A DNA stretch of 13,750 bases from the NCBI GenBank assembly GCA_021738605.1, contig JAIPBY010000042.1:1-13750 (forward strand), written 5' to 3'. The DNA comes from Chitinophagaceae bacterium. Lineage in GTDB: Bacteria; Bacteroidota; Bacteroidia; Chitinophagales; Chitinophagaceae. Positions 7,511 through 13,750 of this stretch are shown here, in pieces (position 1 is the stretch's first letter; every line of letters begins with the position of its first letter). The notes beneath the pieces are model-generated. The model was not told the origin of the DNA and did no database searches. It saw only the letters and a program-made list of their open reading frames with translations. The translations under genes and the position numbers were made by a program.

Positions 7511-8671
7511 ATGACAGATCAAAAAATTTTCATCTTCGATACTACATTGCGCGATGGCGAACAGGTGCCTGGTTGCAAACTCAATACAAAGGAAAAAATT
7601 GAATTGGCCCTTGCATTAGAGGCCTTGGGTGTAGACATCATTGAAGCAGGTTTCCCCATCTCCAGCCCAGGTGATTTTGAGTCGGTGTCAGAAATTTCCA
7701 AAATCATCACCAATGCGACAGTATGTGGCCTTTCCCGTGCAGTGGAAAAAGACATTGAAGTGGCCGGTCTGGCGCTGAAGCATGCCAAAAGAGGAAGAAT
7801 ACATACTGGTATTGGCACATCTGATTCACATATCAGAAGCAAATTCAACAGCAACAGGGACGAAATCCTGGTCAGGGCGGTTCAGGCAGTCAAATGGGCC
7901 AGGAATTTTACCGACGATGTTGAATTTTATGCTGAGGATGCCGGCCGTACAGACAATGAATATCTCGCAAGGGTTGTAGAAGCGGTAATTGCTGCCGGAG
8001 CTACAACGGTGAATATTCCTGATACCACAGGTTACTGCCTGCCAACCCAGTATGGCGAGAAAATAGCCTTCTTAAAAAACAATGTATCCAATGTAGACAA
8101 GGCCATCCTCTCCTGCCATTGTCACAATGACCTTGGTTTGGCCACCGCCAACTCAATCGCCGGTGCCATGAATGGAGCCAGACAAATCGAGTGCACCATC
8201 AATGGATTGGGTGAACGTGCAGGGAACACTGCTTTGGAAGAAGTAGTAATGGTATTGAAACAACATGCAGATTTGGGGCTCTACACCAATATAGACGCAA
8301 CACAACTCAATCCGCTGAGCCAATTGGTTTCTGAAACCATGCGCATGGCAGTTCAACCCAACAAGGCCATTGTAGGGGCGAATGCATTTTCCCATTCTTC
8401 AGGAATCCACCAGGATGGTTTTTTGAAAGATTCACAAACCTATGAGATCATCAGACCCGAGGAAGTGGGTGCGGCAACTTCAAAAATAGTTTTGACCGCC
8501 AGGAGCGGAAGATCAGCACTGGCCTATCGCTTCAAGAATTTGGGACATGAATTCAACAGGAACGATATCGACTTTTTGTATGATCAGTTTCTACAATTGG
8601 CAGACACCATCAAGGAAGTGCAGGATGCAAACCTAAAGTCACTGGCCATGCAATACCTTGAAAAAAAATAA
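7511..8671 (+). CDS. leuA: 2-isopropylmalate synthase, short form without regulatory domain
   Basis: Catalyses the first committed step of leucine synthesis, acetyl-CoA + 2-oxoisovalerate to 2-isopropylmalate. The TIM-barrel DRE-TIM metallolyase domain is complete. FDTTLRDGEQ (9-18) contains metal ligand Asp10 and catalytic Arg14. HCHND (203-207) supplies the two metal-binding histidines, 203 and 205. GLGERAGN (232-239) includes Asn239, and SSGIHQDG lies at 296-303. At 386 residues it is far shorter than the roughly 500-520 of E. coli-type LeuA. The polypeptide ends after the helical linker, so the C-terminal leucine-binding allosteric domain is absent. Homocitrate or citramalate synthase are relatives, but the adjacent leuB and the ilv genes favour LeuA. 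It is the first gene of the operon. The ATG at 7511 is well supported because the barrel's first strand begins at residue 5. Confidence 0.93.
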   Translation: MTDQKIFIFDTTLRDGEQVPGCKLNTKEKIELALALEALGVDIIEAGFPISSPGDFESVSEISKIITNATVCGLSRAVEKDIEVAGLALKHAKRGRIHTGIGTSDSHIRSKFNSNRDEILVRAVQAVKWARNFTDDVEFYAEDAGRTDNEYLARVVEAVIAAGATTVNIPDTTGYCLPTQYGEKIAFLKNNVSNVDKAILSCHCHNDLGLATANSIAGAMNGARQIECTINGLGERAGNTALEEVVMVLKQHADLGLYTNIDATQLNPLSQLVSETMRMAVQPNKAIVGANAFSHSSGIHQDGFLKDSQTYEIIRPEEVGAATSKIVLTARSGRSALAYRFKNLGHEFNRNDIDFLYDQFLQLADTIKEVQDANLKSLAMQYLEKK

Positions 8672-8677
8672 ACAAAA

Positions 8678-9799
8678 GTGAGCGACAACAAACATATTGT
8701 TATCATACCAGGAGATGGCATCGGACCAGAGGTTACGAACCAGGCCATTCGTGCACTTGATGCTATTGGAAAAAAGTTTGGGCATCAATTCTCTTACAGC
8801 TTCGCCTTGATGGGCGCAGATGCCATCGACAAGACAGGAGATCCACTTCCGCAGGAAACCATCGACCTTTGCCAGCAAGCTGATGCTATCCTGCTGGGGG
8901 CTGTAGGTCATCCCAAATACGACCTTGACCCGACTGCGAAAGTCAGGCCTGAACAGGGTTTGCTTAAAATCAGAAAAGAACTTGGGCTTTTTGCCAACAT
9001 CAGACCGGTATCAACTTATCCTTCCCTCTACCATTTGTCTCCGGTAAAATCAAGCCTGCTGGAACATGTAGACATCGTCATCTACAGAGAATTGACCGGT
9101 GGAATATATTTTGGAAAAAAAGAGTTGAATGAAGCAGGAACGGTGGCATCAGATCTTTGCATTTACAACAAAGATGAAATCACAAGAATCGCCCATCTTG
9201 CCTTCAGCCATGCACAACAGAGAAGGCGCAAATTAACCCTGGTAGACAAGTCCAATGTGCTAGAAACGTCGAGGCTTTGGCGAAAAATAGTTACAGCAAT
9301 GGCTGGAGAATATCCTGAAGTTGAGTTGAATTGCATGTATGTTGACAATGCAGCCATGCAGCTGATCATCAACCCGGCACAATTTGATGTGGTCCTCACT
9401 GAAAATATGTTTGGCGATATCTTGAGCGATGTAGCCAGTGTATTGGCGGGGTCGCTTGGCATGTTGCCCTCTGCATCGATTGGTACTGGAACTGCTTTGT
9501 TTGAACCAGTTCACGGTTCCTATCCACAAGCAGCAGGAAAAGACATTGCCAATCCCGTTGGCGCCATTCTCTCTGCAGCCATGCTCTTGGATCATCTTGG
9601 CATGAATGAAGAGGCCAATACCATCAGGCATGCAGTAGAGTGGACAACCCACAATGGATTTGTTACCAAAGACATTGATCCGATGAATTTCTATTTCACT
9701 TCAACCATCGGAGAACTGGTCTGCGATTGCATCATGAACAAAACGGATGAGGCCATTCACAAGGCCAACATACAAATCAGAAAATCAACCATTATTTAA
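8678..9799 (+). CDS. leuB: 3-isopropylmalate dehydrogenase
   Basis: Oxidises and decarboxylates 3-isopropylmalate to 2-oxoisocaproate with NAD+, the last step before leucine transamination. The 373-residue protein shows the isocitrate/isopropylmalate dehydrogenase fold: IPGDGIGPEV (10-19), ELTGGIYFG (138-146) with Tyr144, Lys191, and metal ligands Asp223, Asp247 and Asp251 (DILSDVASVLAGSLG, 247-261). The nucleotide loop is EPVHGSYPQAAGKDIANP (276-293). The aspartate that often follows GSxP in NAD-dependent enzymes is Gln284 here, which I believe is usual in this phylum. The start is GTG at 8678: an in-frame TAA, the leuA stop, lies 9 bases upstream, and the first strand (HIVIIPG) begins at residue 6, so no ATG start is possible. 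It lies 6 bases after leuA. Confidence 0.96.
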   Translation: MSDNKHIVIIPGDGIGPEVTNQAIRALDAIGKKFGHQFSYSFALMGADAIDKTGDPLPQETIDLCQQADAILLGAVGHPKYDLDPTAKVRPEQGLLKIRKELGLFANIRPVSTYPSLYHLSPVKSSLLEHVDIVIYRELTGGIYFGKKELNEAGTVASDLCIYNKDEITRIAHLAFSHAQQRRRKLTLVDKSNVLETSRLWRKIVTAMAGEYPEVELNCMYVDNAAMQLIINPAQFDVVLTENMFGDILSDVASVLAGSLGMLPSASIGTGTALFEPVHGSYPQAAGKDIANPVGAILSAAMLLDHLGMNEEANTIRHAVEWTTHNGFVTKDIDPMNFYFTSTIGELVCDCIMNKTDEAIHKANIQIRKSTII

Positions 9800-9815
9800 T
9801 TACAATAAACATACC

Positions 9816-11495
9816 ATGAGCGAATTGAACAAATACAGCAAAACCATTACGCAGGACCCTACACAACCTGCAGCACAGGCCATGTTTTATGGTATTGGCC
9901 TTACTGACGTGGACCTGGCCAAAGCACAGGTAGGTATTGCCAGCATGGGCTGGGATGGGAATACATGTAATATGCACCTGAATGAATTGGCAGCAGAAAT
10001 CAAAAAAAGTGTTTGGGCCCATGACCTTGTAGGCCTTACTTTCAATACCATTGGCGTCAGCGATGGCATGTCCAACGGAACGGATGGCATGAGGTATTCT
10101 CTGGTAAGCCGTGATGTTATTGCAGATTCAATTGAAACAGTATGTGGTGCTCAATACTACGACGGACTCATCACCGTACCCGGTTGTGACAAAAACATGC
10201 CTGGCTCTATCATGGCCATGGGCCGTTTGAACAGGCCTTCGATCATGGTCTATGGCGGCACCATTGCTCCAGGACATTATAAGGGTGAAGACCTGAATAT
10301 CGTTTCTGCATTTGAAGCTTTGGGAAAAAAGATTGCTGGTCAACTGGATGATGCCGATTTCAAGGGCATCGTCATGAACTCTTGCCCAAGTGCCGGAGCA
10401 TGCGGTGGAATGTATACTGCAAACACCATGTCATCTGCCATTGAGGCATTGGGAATGAGTCTTCCCTATTCTTCTTCTAATCCGGCATTGAGTGATGACA
10501 AAAAAAGGGAATGTGTTGAAGCAGGAAAAGCCATCAGGCTCCTGCTGGAAAAAGACATCAAGCCTTCAGACATCATGACAAAAAAGGCATTTGAAAATGC
10601 ATTGACCATCATCGTTACCCTCGGTGGCTCAACCAATGCAGTGCTGCACATGATTGCCATGGCGCACAGTGTTGGCCTTACCCTTACACAAGACGATGTA
10701 CAGGCCACCAGCGACAAAGTGCCCGTTATTGCAGACTTCAAGCCGAGTGGCAAGTACTTGATGGAGGACCTGCACAATATTGGCGGATTACCATTGGTCA
10801 TGAAATACCTATTGAGCAAGGGAATGATTCATGGAGACTGCATGACCGTAACTGGAAAAACAGTTGCAGAAAACCTTGCATCAGTGCCTGAGATAGAGTT
10901 TGAAAAACAACAGATCATTCGCCCGATTGAGCACCCGTTCAAAACAAGCGGGCATCTTCAAATCCTTTACGGCAATATTGCAGAAGGTGGAAGTGTGGCC
11001 AAGATCAGTGGAAAAGAGGGTGAAAAATTCGTTGGGCCTGCCCGGGTTTTCAATGGAGAAAAAGAACTCATCCATGGCATCAGCAGTGGCAAGGTTCAAA
11101 AAGGTGATGTTGTGGTGATCAGGTATGTAGGGCCGAGAGGCGCCCCTGGAATGCCTGAAATGCTGAAGCCTACCTCAGCCATCATTGGCGCCGGATTGGG
11201 CAAAGATGTTGCACTGATTACAGATGGCAGGTTCAGTGGTGGAACCCATGGTTTTGTGGTAGGTCATATCACACCTGAAGCTTTTGATGGCGGTACCATG
11301 GCCTTGATTGAAGATGGAGACATCATTGAACTGGATGCTACCCTGAACAAAATCAATGTAATGGTGGAGCAAACTGTTCTTGATGAAAGAAAAAGCAATT
11401 GGAAGCAACCTCCATTGAATGCAACAAAGGGAATCCTCTACAAATATGCAAAACAAGTAACTACAGCTGCAGAAGGCTGTATCACAGACAAATAA
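9816..11495 (+). CDS. ilvD: Dihydroxy-acid dehydratase
   Basis: Dehydrates 2,3-dihydroxy-isovalerate and 2,3-dihydroxy-3-methylvalerate to the 2-keto acids that lead to valine/leucine and isoleucine. The protein of 559 residues has the IlvD/Edd pattern. Iron-sulfur ligands are Cys51 (GNTCNMH), Cys124 (PGCDKNMPG) and Cys196 (PSAGACGGMYTANT). Magnesium ligands are likely Asp83 (SDGMSNGTDGMRYSL), Asp125 and Glu448, with Lys126 in the position that is carbamylated in homologues. GRFSGGTHG (471-479) carries the catalytic Ser474. The frame is open from an ATG at 9747, inside leuB, but I chose ATG 9816. That start gives MSELNKYS, the normal family length, and a 16-base gap after leuB instead of a 53-base overlap. 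As an oxygen-sensitive Fe-S enzyme it depends on cellular iron-sulfur assembly. Confidence 0.97.
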   Translation: MSELNKYSKTITQDPTQPAAQAMFYGIGLTDVDLAKAQVGIASMGWDGNTCNMHLNELAAEIKKSVWAHDLVGLTFNTIGVSDGMSNGTDGMRYSLVSRDVIADSIETVCGAQYYDGLITVPGCDKNMPGSIMAMGRLNRPSIMVYGGTIAPGHYKGEDLNIVSAFEALGKKIAGQLDDADFKGIVMNSCPSAGACGGMYTANTMSSAIEALGMSLPYSSSNPALSDDKKRECVEAGKAIRLLLEKDIKPSDIMTKKAFENALTIIVTLGGSTNAVLHMIAMAHSVGLTLTQDDVQATSDKVPVIADFKPSGKYLMEDLHNIGGLPLVMKYLLSKGMIHGDCMTVTGKTVAENLASVPEIEFEKQQIIRPIEHPFKTSGHLQILYGNIAEGGSVAKISGKEGEKFVGPARVFNGEKELIHGISSGKVQKGDVVVIRYVGPRGAPGMPEMLKPTSAIIGAGLGKDVALITDGRFSGGTHGFVVGHITPEAFDGGTMALIEDGDIIELDATLNKINVMVEQTVLDERKSNWKQPPLNATKGILYKYAKQVTTAAEGCITDK

Positions 11496-11505
11496 AAACC
11501 AACGT

Positions 11506-13242
11506 ATGCAAACCGAGACGATCAATGAACAAATAGATCCTGCTGTTGCACCCATTGAAATTACAGGTAGTGATGCAGTGATGCGTGCGCTTGTTGCTGA
11601 AGGTGTTGAAATCATCTTTGGATACCCAGGTGGGGCCATCATGCCCATTTATGATGCCCTTTACGATTACCGCGATCAACTGGAACATATCCTGGTAAGA
11701 CATGAACAAGGCGGTATTCATGCGGGTCAGGGCTATGCCAGAACCTCAGGCAGAACAGGTATTGTATTTGCTACCAGCGGTCCAGGAGCAACCAATCTGG
11801 TTACAGGACTGGCCGATGCTATGATCGACTCAACGCCCCTTGTCTGCATCACCGGTCAGGTTTTTGCACACCTGTTGGGTACGGATGCCTTTCAGGAAAC
11901 TGATGTCATCAACATCACCACCCCTGTTACCAAATGGAACTATCAGGTAACAGATGCCAATGAGATTCCAGAGGCCCTTGCCAAAGCATTTTACATTGCC
12001 AAAAGTGGAAGACCTGGTCCTGTATTGATCGACATCACCAAAAATGCACAGATTCAGAAATTCAGCTTTAGCGGTTACACACCCTGCAACCATATCCGCA
12101 GCTACAGACCGAAGCCTGTTGTTCGAAAAGAATTTACCACGGCTGCTGCGGAAATGATCAACAAGGCAGAGCGCCCATTGGTTATCTTTGGTCAAGGTGT
12201 AATCCTGGGCTGTGCCGAAAATGAATTCAAGGCCTTCATCGAAAAATCAGGCATGCCTGCAGCCTGGACCATATTGGGTTTGAGCGCACTTTCTACAGAC
12301 CATCCTTTGAATGTAGGCATGTTGGGTATGCATGGCAATTACGGACCCAATATGCTCACCAATGAATGTGATGTATTGATTGCAGTGGGCATGCGTTTTG
12401 ATGATCGAGTCACAGGAAGGCTTGACCGTTATGCAAAACAAGCCAAAGTAATTCACCTGGACATTGATCCATCAGAGATAGACAAAAACGTGAAAGCTGA
12501 TGTTCCTGTCTGGGGAGACTGCAAAGAAACACTTCCCATGATTACTGCTTTGCTGGAGAAGAAAGACCACAGCCAATGGGTCAATAAATTCAGCGAATGC
12601 ATGGAAAAAGAAATGGAGGCGGTCATCAATGAAGAGCTTCATCCATCAACGGATATCCTCACCATGGGAGAAGTGATTGAGCAGCTCAATGTATTGACAA
12701 AAGGCAATGCGGTCATCGTTACCGATGTTGGTCAACACCAGATGGTGGCCTGTCGCTATGCCAAATTCAACCAGTCCAAAAGCAATGTCACCTCAGGCGG
12801 ACTGGGCACAATGGGCTTTGCTTTGCCTGCTGCGATTGGCGCAAAATATGGTGCCAAAGAAAGAACTGTTGTCGCGGTTATCGGAGATGGTGGCGTTCAA
12901 ATGACCATTCAGGAACTGGGCACCATCATGCAGAACAACATCAACGTAAAAATCCTGATCCTTAACAACCGTTTCCTCGGCATGGTAAGGCAATGGCAGG
13001 ACCTGTTCCTTGAAAAAAGGTATTCATTTGTAGACATTGCAAGCCCTAACTATGTAACCGTAGCCAAAGGATACAACATTGAAGGAAACTCCATTGAGGA
13101 AAGAAAAGACCTCATCGGTGCGCTGGAAACCATGCTCAATCATGATGGTCCATACCTGCTGGAAGTCTTTGTAGGAAAGGAAAACAATGTATTCCCCATG
13201 GTACCCCAAGGCTGTGGCGTTAGTGAAATCAGACTTAAATAA
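11506..13242 (+). CDS. ilvB: Acetolactate synthase, large (catalytic) subunit
   Basis: A thiamine diphosphate (ThDP) enzyme joining pyruvate with pyruvate, or with 2-oxobutyrate, to give acetolactate or acetohydroxybutyrate. Its 578 residues cover the three expected domains. The N-terminal pyrimidine-binding domain has GYPGGAIMPIYDAL (39-52), the cofactor-activating Glu67 (RHEQGG), SGPGATN (91-97) and DAFQETD (127-133). The central domain is about 205-345. The C-terminal pyrophosphate domain has GDGGVQM (460-466) and the magnesium-binding pair NN (487-488), followed by RFLGMVRQWQ (489-498). The Trp497 position is one where herbicide resistance arises in homologues. Residues 1-17 form a variable extension. 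It starts 10 bases after ilvD, and its stop TAA abuts the ilvN ATG, consistent with coupled synthesis of the two subunits. Confidence 0.97.
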   Translation: MQTETINEQIDPAVAPIEITGSDAVMRALVAEGVEIIFGYPGGAIMPIYDALYDYRDQLEHILVRHEQGGIHAGQGYARTSGRTGIVFATSGPGATNLVTGLADAMIDSTPLVCITGQVFAHLLGTDAFQETDVINITTPVTKWNYQVTDANEIPEALAKAFYIAKSGRPGPVLIDITKNAQIQKFSFSGYTPCNHIRSYRPKPVVRKEFTTAAAEMINKAERPLVIFGQGVILGCAENEFKAFIEKSGMPAAWTILGLSALSTDHPLNVGMLGMHGNYGPNMLTNECDVLIAVGMRFDDRVTGRLDRYAKQAKVIHLDIDPSEIDKNVKADVPVWGDCKETLPMITALLEKKDHSQWVNKFSECMEKEMEAVINEELHPSTDILTMGEVIEQLNVLTKGNAVIVTDVGQHQMVACRYAKFNQSKSNVTSGGLGTMGFALPAAIGAKYGAKERTVVAVIGDGGVQMTIQELGTIMQNNINVKILILNNRFLGMVRQWQDLFLEKRYSFVDIASPNYVTVAKGYNIEGNSIEERKDLIGALETMLNHDGPYLLEVFVGKENNVFPMVPQGCGVSEIRLK

Positions 13243-13750
13243 ATGACCATGAAACAGGAATATACACTGACCATTTATACGGAAAACCAGGTTGGATTGC
13301 TCAACAGGATTGCCATCATGTTTTCAAGAAGGAAGATCAACATTGAAAGCATGAATACATCCCCTTCAGAGATTGAAGGCATACACCGCTTCAATATCCT
13401 CATCAACGAAACCGAGGAAGTTGTGAGAAAAATCGTGAGACAGATTGAGAAGCAAGTGGATGTGCTCAAAGCCTATTTCAATACCAATGATACCATCATT
13501 TGGCAGGAGCTTGCGCTCTACAAGGTGCCTACAGATATCATTGCAGAAAAAGTAAAAGTGGAAAGGCTGCTGAGAACCTATGGCGCCAGAGTAGTTGCCA
13601 TAAGGTCTGATTATACCATTTTCGAAACAACAGGACAAAGGGAAGAAACAGATACCCTGCTGAAGGTGTTGGGTGAATATGGCCTGATTGAATTTGTGAG
13701 GAGTGCAAGGATTGCCATCATCAAGGACAGCAAAGGCTTTCACGAGAAAC
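13243..13750 (+). CDS. ilvN: Acetolactate synthase, small (regulatory) subunit; runs off right edge
   Basis: The regulatory partner of IlvB; in characterised homologues it raises activity and confers feedback inhibition by valine. At least 169 residues are present and the frame is still open at the edge. The N-terminal ACT domain (about 5-75) has ENQVGLLNRIAIMFSRRKIN (14-33), containing the Gly-Leu-Leu-Asn-Arg turn that binds the effector amino acid, then IESMNTSPSE. A second alpha/beta domain (from about ALYKVP, residue 90) corresponds to the IlvN C-terminal domain. IlvN in related bacteria is usually about 160-200 residues, so little is probably missing. Two starts are possible: ATG 13243, directly after the ilvB TAA, and ATG 13249 (MKQEYTL). 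I report the first, but the second fits the domain equally well. Confidence 0.95.
   Translation, partial: MTMKQEYTLTIYTENQVGLLNRIAIMFSRRKINIESMNTSPSEIEGIHRFNILINETEEVVRKIVRQIEKQVDVLKAYFNTNDTIIWQELALYKVPTDIIAEKVKVERLLRTYGARVVAIRSDYTIFETTGQREETDTLLKVLGEYGLIEFVRSARIAIIKDSKGFHEK

Noticed and set aside
9747..9815. Upstream ATG of the ilvD frame
   Set aside because: Using it would add 23 residues and overlap leuB by 53 bases. The extension does not look like IlvD, while ATG 9816 gives the usual length.
1..13750. Mobile elements, CRISPR repeats, tRNA genes or defence genes
   Set aside because: None is visible. Nearly all of the window is covered by intact housekeeping, biosynthetic or conserved-looking genes with short gaps.

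Overview
The window looks like ordinary chromosome from a member of the Bacteroidota, probably the Chitinophagaceae/Sphingobacteriales side, although the sequence alone does not fix the family. The evidence is the near absence of Shine-Dalgarno sequences before the genes, two close matches to the Bacteroidota promoter (TTG, spacer, TAnnTTTG) upstream of rpoC, the slightly enlarged RpoC, and the membrane-anchored OmpH/Skp-like protein. No tRNA, rRNA, insertion sequence, phage gene, CRISPR array or integration site is visible.

The left half (1-7335) is transcribed leftwards. In transcription order it holds an uncharacterised 519-residue helical-repeat protein (7335-5776), rpoC encoding RNA polymerase beta' (5575-1283), an OmpH/Skp-like protein (1223-630), and the first 187 residues of an APC-family amino acid permease (561 to beyond the left edge). 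Hairpin terminators follow rpoC (1246-1275) and the OmpH gene (576-605). The rpoC gene is not preceded by rpoB. It has its own upstream region with promoter-like elements and a leader of roughly 120-140 nt carrying two inverted repeats.

A 175-bp divergent region (7336-7510) separates this block from the right half. It contains a stem-loop and a possible short leucine-containing reading frame just before leuA. I see no clear consensus promoter there for either direction.

The right half (7511-13750) is a tight rightward branched-chain amino acid operon, leuA-leuB-ilvD-ilvB-ilvN, with gaps of 0-16 bp; ilvN runs off the right edge. IlvB/IlvN make acetolactate or acetohydroxybutyrate, and IlvD makes the 2-keto acid precursors of valine and isoleucine. 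LeuA condenses the valine precursor with acetyl-CoA, and LeuB carries out the dehydrogenation step of leucine synthesis. ilvC, leuC and leuD are needed to complete the pathways and are not in the window. The permease at the far left shares only a loose amino acid theme with the operon.

I found no convincing new biological system. The points most worth a second look are rpoC standing apart from rpoB with its own promoter region, the structured leader of leuA, the short LeuA that lacks a regulatory domain, and the uncharacterised 519-residue protein.
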